A stretch of 61,541 nucleotides of DNA from Thermoproteota archaeon (GTDB lineage: Archaea; Thermoproteota; Thermoprotei_A; EX4484-217-1; JAPDJV01). The notes under the pieces were generated by a model. The model had not been told where the DNA came from. It did not search any database and was given only the letters and a program-made list of their open reading frames with translations. The number at the start of each line of letters is the position of its first letter. Positions within the stretch are counted from its first letter, which is position 1. Location: contig JAPDJV010000036.1 in NCBI GenBank assembly GCA_029258925.1, forward strand, positions 1 to 61,541. Reading direction: 5' to 3'. Position numbers and translations under genes: made by a program. Shown here piece after piece: positions 30,236-39,911 of this stretch.

Positions 30236-30949
30236 CTAACATATTAGACAAGCTAAGCCCAGGCCTAGAGCTGCTAATCCCATAAGCTTCCTGATTCTAA
30301 CAGAGCCCGACCTCTTAATAGTCATAGCCGCTAAGGGGGCTGATAGTATCGTGCCTAAAGTCATGGGCCCTGCTATGCTTACGTCGATAGTTCCACTCAA
30401 GTAGTATACTACTGTTGCAACAGTACACGTTAATCCCTCAGCTAGAGCTGTAATGGCTACAGCACTCCTAGCCTCAGCTCCTAAGATAACCTGACCACCC
30501 GCTATAAGAGGGCCGTAACCTCCCCCAGTTAAACCCTTGTTGAATCCAGCTATTAGGCTCAGTAAGAGTGCTTTGCCTCGCGATAACCTCCCTCTAATTC
30601 TCTTATTAGATAGTAGAAATAGACCAATGATCGTGGTCATTGCAGCCACGTAGTATTTAATAACCATCCCCGATAGCCTTAGTGCTACTAATGATGCTAC
30701 CAAGGGTGCTAGTATTCCCGAACACCCCAATATCAAAGCTACGTGCAGCTCTACGCTACCAAGCTTAAAATTAGCGTTCCCGAGTCTATGGTGAAATATT
30801 GACACAACAATGTCTCCTGCAAGCTGTGACACCATGACTGCTGGAACGATTTTGAGAGGACTTAGTCCTGCTAATAGAAGAGTCGGAGTTAAAGCTGTGC
30901 CATACCCCATACCCAGGGTGGCATCCAGATACTCGAGGACAAACGCCAA
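30236..30949 (-). CDS. TauE/SafE-family membrane permease
   Basis: Polytopic protein of about seven hydrophobic helices, with the family repeat motif visible twice: LDATLGMGYGTALTP and AGFNKGLTGGGYGPLIAGG. The family exports or imports sulfite, sulfoacetate or related anions; the substrate here is unknown. The start is unclear: TTG 30949 is the first usable codon, but the first helix seems to extend a few residues upstream (frame open through ITLVI) without an ATG or GTG. Confidence 0.82.
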   Translation of the reverse strand: MAFVLEYLDATLGMGYGTALTPTLLLAGLSPLKIVPAVMVSQLAGDIVVSIFHHRLGNANFKLGSVELHVALILGCSGILAPLVASLVALRLSGMVIKYYVAAMTTIIGLFLLSNKRIRGRLSRGKALLLSLIAGFNKGLTGGGYGPLIAGGQVILGAEARSAVAITALAEGLTCTVATVVYYLSGTIDVSIAGPMTLGTILSAPLAAMTIKRSGSVRIRKLMGLAALGLGLACLIC

Positions 30950-31239
30950 TATTACCAGTGTTATAGTCGTCTCCAGCTCAACTTCACCATAATTTAATTA
31001 TATTTAATTAAATTACATTTACCGTATTCATAACAATAGTATATAGGCTTTCCGCCTGGAACCAGCATATCTGACCTCTATGAAGTTGATTACTATAGAG
31101 TCCCGTTCCAATCCTAAGGAAACTCTTGGTTTCCGTAAAATACTAGGGAGATGTTGAAGAAGCGAAGATAAATGAACTATGACTTGAGAAAACTAAGAAA
31201 ATCTGGAAATAGCGTACTAGTCCTCGTGAACAGTTATAA

Positions 31240-31559
31240 GGGCGCGCGGCCCCCGCCACCTAAGCCTCCACATCAAGGCCTCCCCAGAGACGAGCTCTCC
31301 GCTCCGGGAACCCGTGAACGTTGGCGTCCGAGGACAGGTTGCTCCCTTCCGGGCCTGGCCAGGTTCCCTCGGTGAAGGTGGTAGGATCTCCGCCTCCGCG
31401 GAGACCTCCACCTCCGCCAACCCCACGGGGCGAAGCTTCATCAGTCGCCTCTGGGGCTTACACCATGATGTGGAAGCCCGGTGGCGGGTTACTGGCCCCT
31501 GCATGTCGCCCGTTTCAGGTTACGAGGGAGGACGAGCCCCTCGGCCCTACCCGCGCGCC
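31240..31559 (-). ncRNA. Signal recognition particle RNA (7S RNA)
   Basis: A 320-base GC-rich island in AT-rich surroundings. On the minus strand it contains GGCCAGGCCCGGAAGGGAGC, the highly conserved SRP54-binding helix 8 loop. The ends pair: GGCGCGCGG (31552-31559 side, minus) with CCGCGCGCC (31240-31249 side), which closes the molecule as in archaeal SRP RNA. A TATA-like AATAATATAT near 31583-31592 is correctly placed for a minus-strand start near 31560. The open frames over it on both strands are not genes. Confidence 0.9.
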
Positions 31560-31637
31560 ACTAAATTATATAGGGGTCCAGATATATTATTTTGGTGCTA
31601 AAGATAGCGACCTGTAGAAGGGAACTAGGGATGCCAA

Positions 31638-32348
31638 ATGAGGGAAAAAATTGGTAGAGTGGGGGAGTTCGTGGAAGTAGTGTATGATAGAAGACGTTGG
31701 AGTATTTTGAGGAAGAAGAGGAGGAAAACATTAGAGATAATGAAAGCTCTTGTAGCATATAACCTGAACCCCATAGTCCACGGTAGCATAGCGAGAGGAG
31801 ACGTGAGGGAGAACAGTGACATTGATGTCGTGTTGTTGGAACCTGTCCCGAGCTACATAGTGGAGATAGCGCTTGAGGCCGCGGGATTCAGGCCTGTCAA
31901 GAAGTTAATCGTTCAAGCAACTCCATCCCATACACCAAAAGCCTACATAGCTCTAGATGAGGAGGAGGAAAAAGTTGTCAGTTTCCCCCTGGCTAAGTTA
32001 GGCACTCGGGAATACGAATTTTACATGTTCGGCGGACTTCTCAGAATAAACGATTTAATTGGGAAGCTTAGAGTTAAGGGGGTTGATAAAAGGCTTATGC
32101 TCATCGAACCAACTCCAGAGGGACACATAGAGTCTTCTATAATAGGGAGAGAGTCTGAAGTAGCTAAAATTCTCGGGGTATCAGTGGACACTGTTCTTGA
32201 GAGAGTAAGAGTCTTAACGAGGAGGGACGAGAAGGGGAGAACAGGAGTCTTCATAAAACACGTTTTACCGCCCGATGTAAACATAGAGGAGGCTCTCGAA
32301 TACTTAAAGAAAAAGTACCCGCTTTTAAGGAGGAAAATGCATGGCTAA
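31638..32348 (+). CDS. Predicted nucleotidyltransferase (COG2413-like)
   Basis: Contains the minimal nucleotidyltransferase core HGSIARGDVRENSDIDVVLL (near residues 48-67) with both metal-binding aspartates, followed by an archaeal-specific region and a C-terminal helix-turn-helix-like part (VAKILGVSVDTVLERVRVL). Archaeal family of unknown substrate. Its 3' end overlaps the radical SAM gene by 8 bases, so the two form an operon. Confidence 0.8.
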   Translation: MREKIGRVGEFVEVVYDRRRWSILRKKRRKTLEIMKALVAYNLNPIVHGSIARGDVRENSDIDVVLLEPVPSYIVEIALEAAGFRPVKKLIVQATPSHTPKAYIALDEEEEKVVSFPLAKLGTREYEFYMFGGLLRINDLIGKLRVKGVDKRLMLIEPTPEGHIESSIIGRESEVAKILGVSVDTVLERVRVLTRRDEKGRTGVFIKHVLPPDVNIEEALEYLKKKYPLLRRKMHG

Positions 32349-33429
32349 AATAGGGAATTTCGTTGCTGGACCAGCCGGTAATATTGTTTGGGGCCGTCTA
32401 CCTGTGGGATGTGCATTATGCTGGAAGGGACTTAAAACAGTAGTTTTCATTACGGGGCTATGTAATGTCAAATGTTATTATTGTCCAATAAGCTTTGAGA
32501 GAAGAGGCAGAGATATAACATACGTGAATGAGAGAAGGTTTGGGAAAATAAGAGATTTGATAATGGAAATAGAGATCTCTAAAAGTGAGGGAATAAGCAT
32601 TACAGGGGGAGAGCCAGCATTAAGAGCTGCTAGAGTATTGAGGGTTGTGGAGGCTGTTAAGAGGGAGTTTGGAAGAGGCTTCCACATACACTTATACACT
32701 TCTGGCGTGGGTTTAACGGGGAACATTCTTGAAAACTGGTGGTCCCGGGGGATAGATGAAATAAGGTTTCACGTAGTGTCTCAGAAAACTCTAGAACTTG
32801 TTGAGAAAGCCTTGGAACTCGGGTCTTGGGATGTGGGTGTGGAGATACCGGTATTACCAGGTTCAGAGACATATATTATGAGACTGATACGTATACTCCA
32901 GGATTTAAAAGTCAAGTTCATAAACTTGAATGAAATGGAGATTACGGAGTCTAATGCTGAAAACCTTCTACTAAGAGGATTCAAGTTGGGAGACAGGTCT
33001 CCGACAAGCGTGGAGGGGAGCCATGAGACTGCTCTAAAAGTTTTGAAAAAATGTGTTGAAGAGGGAGTAACCATAGGAGTCCACTACTGTACAGCTAGGT
33101 ATAAGGATGCTGTTCAAACGAGAATGAGGTTTCTAGTCAGGGGAAACTCTGTGAAGTCCGTGTTTGAGGAAACGCTAAGTAGCGGTCTCTTAAGGAAGGC
33201 TGTGTTAAAGGTGGGAGTGAAGGAGGCACCTGAGATAATAAGCTTCCTACATGATAAGAGAATAATGTTTGATGCTTTGAAGGAGAGTAGAGATGTTGTT
33301 GAACTAGTAGTGCATCCCAGTAATTTAAGGGATTTGCTGTCGTTTGCGAAGATTTCAGGGAAAATAGCATTGGCATATGAGTACCCCATTGAGCCCAGAA
33401 TGAGAGTTATTGAAGAAGTCGTTTGGTAA
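32341..33429 (+). CDS. Radical SAM protein
   Basis: The radical SAM cluster motif CNVKCYYCP lies near residue 41, with the SAM-binding GG motif ITGGEPAL near residue 83. An upstream cysteine pair (GCALC) is also present. The C-terminal 100 residues resemble no known accessory domain. Archaeal family without known substrate; translational coupling to the nucleotidyltransferase gene suggests a common process. Confidence 0.83.
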   Translation: MAKIGNFVAGPAGNIVWGRLPVGCALCWKGLKTVVFITGLCNVKCYYCPISFERRGRDITYVNERRFGKIRDLIMEIEISKSEGISITGGEPALRAARVLRVVEAVKREFGRGFHIHLYTSGVGLTGNILENWWSRGIDEIRFHVVSQKTLELVEKALELGSWDVGVEIPVLPGSETYIMRLIRILQDLKVKFINLNEMEITESNAENLLLRGFKLGDRSPTSVEGSHETALKVLKKCVEEGVTIGVHYCTARYKDAVQTRMRFLVRGNSVKSVFEETLSSGLLRKAVLKVGVKEAPEIISFLHDKRIMFDALKESRDVVELVVHPSNLRDLLSFAKISGKIALAYEYPIEPRMRVIEEVVW

Positions 33430-33450
33430 AAAACTCGTGGCTATTAATGC

Positions 33451-34548
33451 TTAACGCTTCTGATCCGTAATGTTTTCTAAGTCTAGTTCATATCTCAAAA
33501 TCGCAACAACTCCTCCGAAACCCTTCAACATTTTCCCAGGCTCGCTATGGGAACTAAATATCGTAACCTCTCCCCTAGAACTCTCAACAACCCTGATTAT
33601 TTCATCAATTCTAGACCTGATGGAATCATTATAGTGGGAAATCATTTCGTCTAGAACTAGAAGCTTCTCGACGGCTCCCATAGATGCGACGATATTCACA
33701 TAGTCTAGTCCGTAGGTGATTCTATTCGGGGTCTTCGCCATTAAATACAATACTTCTTCCATAAGTTCTCCCTCTCTCACTACACTATACTCTTCTACGA
33801 TTTTTCGAACGGTATCCCTCCTAACAGCCTCCCTCACTCCATGAACGCCACCGGATGATACAGAATCCACTCTAATCGAAACATTGATTCCTCTCTCCCT
33901 AATAGCATTCTCTAAGACAGTAGCTACTTTTTCCTTTAAGAAGCCGGGTCCAGCTACTACGATTACTAGCGGATCGTATTCTTCAACTACTTCAACTATT
34001 TCCTTAGCCAGTCCTCTAATCTCCCTCTCCTCCTCTCCACGAGTACGCCCCTCTTTCCCTGTAATGTTGAGACAGTGGTCTCTGACAATTTTCACTCCAT
34101 AATCATATAATGCTCCTATTGCTACTTCATCTCTATCAACAGCCACAATTATCGCGGGCTTCTTTAGCTTACCTGACATCTTAATCCTGTCTATGACTAT
34201 CCTAGGCCACCCTTTACTTCTCACTACTGTAATCTCGGATCCCCTAGTTACGCTAATAGTGTGGTGAGAACCTTTAAGCCCGTACTTCTCTGGTCCCTCG
34301 ACTATTATCCCCCTAATTCTAAGTCTATTTGTGAATGGCTGGAATTCTGTTGACAGAACTCTAATCTTCAACACCATTGGAATCCTCCTACTTCTTGAGC
34401 CATCGTCGCCTACCTTCACCTCTCTAGTAGTTCTAGCTATAACTACGTCGTCTTTTCCTACTATTACGTGGAGGAGCCATAGGTCATCCATGGTCTCTAC
34501 TTTTAGTTTGAGAGAGCCCTTCTTCTCGTCGTATTCCAGTATTCTCAT
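33451..34548 (-). CDS. pelA: Pelota, mRNA surveillance and ribosome rescue factor
   Basis: Homologue of Dom34/Pelota, which enters stalled ribosomes with aEF1A or ABCE1. The N-terminal Sm-like domain (to about residue 125), the central RNase-H-like domain (VVAGPGFLKEKV, VSSGGVHGVREAV) and the C-terminal domain ending GGVVAILRYEL are shared with aRF1, but without the GGQ loop. Length of 365 is normal. Transcribed toward the radical SAM gene and divergent from the acetyltransferase gene. Confidence 0.93.
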   Translation of the reverse strand: MRILEYDEKKGSLKLKVETMDDLWLLHVIVGKDDVVIARTTREVKVGDDGSRSRRIPMVLKIRVLSTEFQPFTNRLRIRGIIVEGPEKYGLKGSHHTISVTRGSEITVVRSKGWPRIVIDRIKMSGKLKKPAIIVAVDRDEVAIGALYDYGVKIVRDHCLNITGKEGRTRGEEEREIRGLAKEIVEVVEEYDPLVIVVAGPGFLKEKVATVLENAIRERGINVSIRVDSVSSGGVHGVREAVRRDTVRKIVEEYSVVREGELMEEVLYLMAKTPNRITYGLDYVNIVASMGAVEKLLVLDEMISHYNDSIRSRIDEIIRVVESSRGEVTIFSSHSEPGKMLKGFGGVVAILRYELDLENITDQKR

Positions 34549-34633
34549 AGCTTATCCACCATAGTACAGAGTAATCTTTAGGAGGCGAAATATAAGTATA
34601 TGCTGAACCTCTACAAATATTCAAGGAAGGATC

Positions 34634-35074
34634 ATGGTTAAGATAAGGCTTGTTAGAAGCGAGGATATAGCACAAGTCTACAAAATAGAGTCAGAAGCAT
34701 TCAAGTATCCTTATCCTAGAACACTGCTGGAATACTATAGCAATCTCAAAGATGCTGTATTCTATGTAGCTGAAGTAGATAATAGCATAGTGGGTTATGT
34801 GATCGGATTGCTCAGGAGGAGGATTATCGGACACATAATCTCAATTGCTGTTAGTAAAAGGTACATGAGGAGAGGAATTGGAAGTAAGTTACTTAAGAAA
34901 GCTGAGGAAACTCTTAGGCGTATGGGAGCCAAGGTCCTTAGGCTTGAAGTTAGGAATTCCAATATTCCTGCAATAAATTTCTACGTGAAACACGGATATA
35001 AGATAGCATTCATTAAGGAATATTATTATCCTAACGGAGAAAGTGCTTACGTCATGTATAAGGTTTTCTTTTAG
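34634..35074 (+). CDS. GNAT N-acetyltransferase, RimI/Ard1-like
   Basis: Acetyl-CoA-dependent N-terminal acetyltransferase of the archaeal Ard1/RimI type. Acetyl-CoA loop RRGIGSKLL, then AINFYVKHGYKIAF near the end. 146 residues is typical. AGGAAGGATC just before ATG 34634 supports the start. Divergent from pelA and upstream of the DNA polymerase gene. Confidence 0.88.
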   Translation: MVKIRLVRSEDIAQVYKIESEAFKYPYPRTLLEYYSNLKDAVFYVAEVDNSIVGYVIGLLRRRIIGHIISIAVSKRYMRRGIGSKLLKKAEETLRRMGAKVLRLEVRNSNIPAINFYVKHGYKIAFIKEYYYPNGESAYVMYKVFF

Positions 35075-35142
35075 GTTTAGTGAAAAACGCGTTAACAATA
35101 ATACCTTTAAGGGTCGTTTTCCAAATAATTAAATACGGTAAA

Positions 35143-37578
35143 ATGGGGCGTCAGACGACACTTAAAATTGGGGTTCACGAGTTGAAGTTGCGATTTTGGC
35201 TTATAGATATAAACTATCAGATCATTAATAGAGAACCCAACATACTTATGTGGGGGGTCTCAGAGTCAGGTGAGAGAGTATTAGTTGTTGATAGGAGATT
35301 TAGACCATACTTTTACGTAGTTCCTAGAAAAGGCGTGGACATAGAAATGCTTAAAGCTAAAATAATGAAGCTCAACAACGTGAGGTCTCCAATACTGAGC
35401 CTTGAAGCTGTTGAAAAGAAATATTATGGAAAACCAATTAAGGTACTTAAGCTAGTAACGTTGATGCCGGATCAAGTGCCAGCATACAGGGAAGCCATTA
35501 AGAACATCCCTGAAGTAGAGGACTGCCTCGAAGCAGATATAAGGTTTTACATGAGATACCTAATAGACAACGATGTACAGCCTAGCGGATGGAATGAGGC
35601 AGAAGTTGTAGAGCATCCATCTCCACTGAAGGCATCAGTAGATAAACAATACATCCTAACTGGTAATATCAGACGGGTGGAGTCAAGCATTCTTCCACAA
35701 CTTAAAACTGTGTCTTTCGACATTGAGGTGTTAAACCCGCTTGGCAATCCTAGACCCGAAAAGGATCCTATTATAATAGTATCGGTTGTCGCAGATGGAA
35801 AATCTAAAGTACAGTTCATAGCAGATGGCAACGACGATAAGCCGGTAATAAAAAGCTTTGTAGAATTCATTAGAAAGCTTGACCCAGACATCATAGCAGG
35901 CTACAATAGCAATGGCTTTGATTGGCCATATCTTGTCTCCCGCGGAAAACATGTAGGTATTAAAATAAATGTAAACAGGTTTGGAGGAGAACCCCATCCA
36001 AGCGTCTACGGGCACATATCTATTATTGGAAGAGCAAACGTGGATTTATACGATTTTGCTGAAGAGCTTACTGAAGTAAAAGTTAAGAGCTTGGAGAACG
36101 TAGCAGACTACTTAGGCGTTATGGAGAAGGATAAGAGAATATTGATAGATTGGACCGAAATGGCTGAGTACTGGAACGATCCGTCTAAAAGGCCAATATT
36201 CATAAAATACGCTATGCAAGATGCGGAGTCGACGCAAGGTCTGGCAGAAAAATTTATCCCGTTCGGAATACAGCTTTCAAGCCTCACTGGACTACCCCTA
36301 GACCAAGTTGTTGCAGCTGCCGTAGGATTTAGAGTAGAATGGTTCCTTATGAGAGAAGCGTATAAACAAAACGAGCTTGTTCCCAACCGTATCGAAAGAC
36401 CCTATTCTACTTATAAAGGCGCAATAGTATTGGAACCCAAGAGGGGGATGCACGAGAACATAGCGGTTCTAGACTTCACAAGCATGTATCCGAGCATCAT
36501 GATAAAGTATAATATATCCCCAGATACGTATGTTGGAACAGACGAAAATATACCTGAACACATGGTTTGGAAGGCTCCTGAAGTAGGACATAAGTTCTTG
36601 AAGAGTCCCCCGGGTTTCTTTACAAGGGTTCTAAAAGCTCTAATAGAGCTCAGAGCAAAACTTAAAGAGGATTTAAAGAGGCTCTCGCCTGATTCTCCGG
36701 AGTATAGGGTTATTGATGAAAGACAGAGAGCCGTCAAGGTTCTAACTAATGCCATGTACGGCTACCTAGGTTGGACCGGGGCCAGATGGTATTGTAAACC
36801 TGCCGCTGAAGCAATAACCGCGTGGGGGAGAGAACTCATAACGAAGGCCATAGATATCGCCAGAGGACTGGGATTAAAAGTAATATACGGTGATACAGAC
36901 AGCTTATTTGTAAGTTATGTTCCAGGAAAAATCGATGAGCTCATAAGGCTAGTTAGGGAGGAGCTAGGATTCGAAATAAAGGTGGATAAGGTCTATAAGA
37001 GGGTCTTCTTCACCGAAGCAAAGAAAAGGTACTGTGGTCTTCTCATAGACGGAAAAGTGGATATTGTAGGATTCGAAGCTGTTAGGGGAGACTGGGCTGA
37101 AATAGCTAAGGAAGTGCAGGAGAGAGTCGTTAACATACTTCTCAGAGAGGGGTCCGTAGAGAAAGCTGTTGAATATGTCAAGGGAGTTGTAGATGACGTT
37201 AGAAACCACAAGTTACCCTTATCAAAGTTAATAATATGGAAGACTTTGTCTAAGAAATTAAGCGAATACGAAGTTGAAGCTCCCCACGTTGCAGCTGCTA
37301 GGAAAATTGTTGAGAGGGGCGGTAAGATAAGTGCAGGAGAGAAAATAGGATACGTTATTGTTAAGGGCTCAGGTAAACTCTCTAATAGGGCATACCCGTA
37401 CTTCATGGTTAAAATGGAGGATATTGATTCAGAGTATTACATTGATAGACAAATAATACCTGCAGTCCTCAGAATCCTAGGATATTTCGGTGTAACAGAG
37501 AAGACTCTGAGATTAGGCCGTGAACCATCTAAGCAGAGAACATTATTCGATTTCTTTGCTTCTGGAAGAAAGAAGTGA
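35143..37578 (+). CDS. polB: DNA polymerase, family B
   Basis: Replicative-type polymerase with proofreading. Exonuclease motifs: FDIEVLN and GYNSNGFDWPYL, with a third region YAMQDAESTQ. Polymerase motifs: A (LDFTSMYPSIM), B (KVLTNAMYGYLG) and C (YGDTDSLFV), plus AKKRYCGL. About 811 residues from ATG 35143, chosen because the 21 codons before it (from 35080) do not look like family sequence and CCTTTAAGG at 35101-35109 can act as TATA for a transcript starting near 35133. A hairpin terminator follows. Confidence 0.93.
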   Translation: MGRQTTLKIGVHELKLRFWLIDINYQIINREPNILMWGVSESGERVLVVDRRFRPYFYVVPRKGVDIEMLKAKIMKLNNVRSPILSLEAVEKKYYGKPIKVLKLVTLMPDQVPAYREAIKNIPEVEDCLEADIRFYMRYLIDNDVQPSGWNEAEVVEHPSPLKASVDKQYILTGNIRRVESSILPQLKTVSFDIEVLNPLGNPRPEKDPIIIVSVVADGKSKVQFIADGNDDKPVIKSFVEFIRKLDPDIIAGYNSNGFDWPYLVSRGKHVGIKINVNRFGGEPHPSVYGHISIIGRANVDLYDFAEELTEVKVKSLENVADYLGVMEKDKRILIDWTEMAEYWNDPSKRPIFIKYAMQDAESTQGLAEKFIPFGIQLSSLTGLPLDQVVAAAVGFRVEWFLMREAYKQNELVPNRIERPYSTYKGAIVLEPKRGMHENIAVLDFTSMYPSIMIKYNISPDTYVGTDENIPEHMVWKAPEVGHKFLKSPPGFFTRVLKALIELRAKLKEDLKRLSPDSPEYRVIDERQRAVKVLTNAMYGYLGWTGARWYCKPAAEAITAWGRELITKAIDIARGLGLKVIYGDTDSLFVSYVPGKIDELIRLVREELGFEIKVDKVYKRVFFTEAKKRYCGLLIDGKVDIVGFEAVRGDWAEIAKEVQERVVNILLREGSVEKAVEYVKGVVDDVRNHKLPLSKLIIWKTLSKKLSEYEVEAPHVAAARKIVERGGKISAGEKIGYVIVKGSGKLSNRAYPYFMVKMEDIDSEYYIDRQIIPAVLRILGYFGVTEKTLRLGREPSKQRTLFDFFASGRKK

Positions 37579-37608
37579 TTTAGAGGTGTTTGTAGACCTC
37601 TAAATTTT
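37579..37608. terminator. Bidirectional hairpin terminator between polB and dnaG
   Basis: TTTAGAGGT (37579-37587) and ACCTCTAAA (37596-37604) form a perfect 9-bp stem with an 8-base loop, followed by TTTTATTATTTTA. It lies in the 31-base gap between two converging genes, so it can serve both. Confidence 0.7.
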
Positions 37609-37609
37609 A

Positions 37610-38767
37610 TTATTTTAAGACGTCATTAAATGAAAGAATGCGTGTGTCTAAGGGCATTTTTGTTATTCCACCTATACGTGCACCAATTATCATCTTAACC
37701 TCCTTGTCCACCGCAATGTCCACAAGTCTCTGAGTAACCACTCCATCAAATAGTATTGCATGTATCTTCCCCTTTTCAGCAGACGAAATCTTCTCTACAA
37801 GGTCCCTCACAGGGATCTCTTCTATGATGTTCCAGTTACTATCTAGAAGAACAGCTTTAAGAGTGCCCTGTAGACCTCTAATTATCTTAGTAACCGTTTC
37901 GGGGAGTAAGGGAACTCTCTGATACTCTACTGCAATACCACGCTCCTTTGAAGGCTCAATATATTGTTTTGGAGGTACAGCGTTTTTAAGACATTTCATT
38001 ATCTCCTTACCTGTTAACTCCTCTACCTCCTTACCCTCAGGAGCTCTAGCAATGTAATCTATATCTGCTACCCTCAAAAGCTCTCTTAATATCAGGTCTC
38101 CTCCTCTATCGCCATCTAAGAAGGCTATGGCGTTTTTCTCCCTACTAAGCTTGACTATGGTTTCCGGCACTTTACCTCCTGCTCCTTCAAGCGCTATGAC
38201 GTTCCTGTAACCGTATCTCAGGAGATTTAATACGTCTGCTCTCCCCTCAACTATTATCACTGTTTCAGCTCTATCTACATCTGGCCCTGCGGGAAGTTTT
38301 TCGGGACCATACTCTATTATTTCCGCTGCTCTAACAGACCTCTCTATGTCATTTATTATCTCCTTCATGTCGGGAGCTCTCTCCTTGATCCACTTGTTCA
38401 ATATTTCCTTAGCTCTACTCACAACTTTCTTTATTTTCTCCTCCCTCAAGTCGATTAAGTCTGTGACCACGACTTTAGCATTGTATGGCCCCACCCTATC
38501 TACGATTTCCAGAAGTGCAGCGATTATAGCTGTTTCAACTCTGTCTAAGTTTGAAGGTATTGTTATCTCTCCTACGCTCCTAGAGTTGTACACTCTGAGG
38601 TCGACCTGTATTCTACCTATTCTACCTTTCTCCTGTAAATCTCTTAGATCGTATTCCTCTCCCAACAATCCCTCCGTTTGACCGAATAGTGCTCCTATAA
38701 CATCATGCTTATCTACTATTCCATCAACTTCTATCCTAGCTTTAATCAAATATTTCATTTCCACCAT
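37610..38767 (-). CDS. dnaG: DnaG-like primase
   Basis: Archaeal DnaG with a central Toprim domain: VIIVEGRADVLNLLRYGY and AIAFLDGDRGGDLI supply the acidic metal ligands. In archaea it makes primers and also associates with the exosome. 385 residues is a normal size. It starts 4 bases after the end of tyrS on the same strand, with GAGG directly upstream of the ATG. Confidence 0.92.
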   Translation of the reverse strand: MVEMKYLIKARIEVDGIVDKHDVIGALFGQTEGLLGEEYDLRDLQEKGRIGRIQVDLRVYNSRSVGEITIPSNLDRVETAIIAALLEIVDRVGPYNAKVVVTDLIDLREEKIKKVVSRAKEILNKWIKERAPDMKEIINDIERSVRAAEIIEYGPEKLPAGPDVDRAETVIIVEGRADVLNLLRYGYRNVIALEGAGGKVPETIVKLSREKNAIAFLDGDRGGDLILRELLRVADIDYIARAPEGKEVEELTGKEIMKCLKNAVPPKQYIEPSKERGIAVEYQRVPLLPETVTKIIRGLQGTLKAVLLDSNWNIIEEIPVRDLVEKISSAEKGKIHAILFDGVVTQRLVDIAVDKEVKMIIGARIGGITKMPLDTRILSFNDVLK

Positions 38768-38771
38768 TCCT

Positions 38772-39863
38772 CTATCTTGTTATGCGGGTCCCCCTTAATT
38801 CCTCTAGTAGCCTCCTAGCCTCCGGGTTTTCAGTGAAGTACTTTCTAATTGGGGAAAGATATTTTATTAATGCTTCTGCTGTAGAGTTTTTTAAGTCTAA
38901 GGGATGTATCTTACCCGTGCTATACAGTTTTTCGAGTTCATGATAAGAGTTAACCAATAGTGTTCCACCATATTTCTCCGGTCTATTTATAGTAAGGTTG
39001 AAGTCTTCTCTACTAAACAATATGTACTTATTTATTTCCATTATCGGGTTTCCATCAACTACTTTGGGTGGACAGAATGCTTTCAGTATTTTAGCCCTAA
39101 TTTCCTCTGGTCCATCGTGTACGAATATCGCTGTCTCGGGCTTCGACTTACTCATCTTAGCCTCGATCAGAGGCTGCTCTCCTAAATAATCCATCCTACT
39201 CGATCCCTGAAGCCCTGTTAGCAGGGGGATGTGTATGGCTATGGGCTTCTTGAAATGTAGTTTCTCTGCAACATCTCTTGCCAGTACATGAGCTTTCCTC
39301 TGATCCATCCCACCTAGAGCTATGTCCACATTTAGATAGAATATGTCCGCCACCTGCATTACAGGATATATCAGCTTCGAGAAATCCATCACACCTTCCT
39401 CTTCTCTCCTACCCATTATTGTAAGCGCTCTCTTAACTCTAGAAAGAGTAGAGCTCTTAGCTATTTTTAGAACAAGCCTCCAGTACTCAGAGTCCGATAC
39501 AACATCTTCCGCATCAATTATTGTAAGCTTATCTACATCGACTCCCAGAGCTCTAAGACAATGTTCCACGTACTTACTGCACCTTTTGATGGCCTCCATA
39601 TCTCCCCCTAATTTATCGTTTATCCAAGCATGCCATGTTGCCTCTAGTAGAACCATTTTAAAACCTACGTCAATAAGATCCTGAAGCTTCATGGCCCATA
39701 TTATCCATCCTATGTGGAACATACCGCTAGGCTCGAATCCTATGTACCCCCTAACCTCACCGCTCCTGGAGTTCACAATATCCTTAAGTTCGCTTAACGT
39801 AATTATCTCTGAAGTGTTCCTAACAATCCTCTTTATAGCGATATCTGTATCCGAGGTTATCAA
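38772..39863 (-). CDS. tyrS: Tyrosyl-tRNA synthetase
   Basis: Class I aminoacyl-tRNA synthetase. The HIGH-type sequence appears as FHIGWI and the KMSKS loop as AKMSKSKPE. Tyr-binding segments YIGFEPSG and MQVADIF are present. 363 residues, archaeal/eukaryotic type. TTG 39863 is the likely start, with a TATA-like TGTTTAACA about 26 bases upstream (leaderless). First gene of a tyrS-dnaG operon. Confidence 0.92.
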   Translation of the reverse strand: MITSDTDIAIKRIVRNTSEIITLSELKDIVNSRSGEVRGYIGFEPSGMFHIGWIIWAMKLQDLIDVGFKMVLLEATWHAWINDKLGGDMEAIKRCSKYVEHCLRALGVDVDKLTIIDAEDVVSDSEYWRLVLKIAKSSTLSRVKRALTIMGRREEEGVMDFSKLIYPVMQVADIFYLNVDIALGGMDQRKAHVLARDVAEKLHFKKPIAIHIPLLTGLQGSSRMDYLGEQPLIEAKMSKSKPETAIFVHDGPEEIRAKILKAFCPPKVVDGNPIMEINKYILFSREDFNLTINRPEKYGGTLLVNSYHELEKLYSTGKIHPLDLKNSTAEALIKYLSPIRKYFTENPEARRLLEELRGTRITR

Positions 39864-39911
39864 TTGAAATCACTCTTTAAACCGTTGTTAAACAGTATTG
39901 TAAGGCTATTT

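Noticed and set aside
31172-31617. Proline- and arginine-rich open frames on both strands
   Set aside because: They come from the SRP RNA gene.
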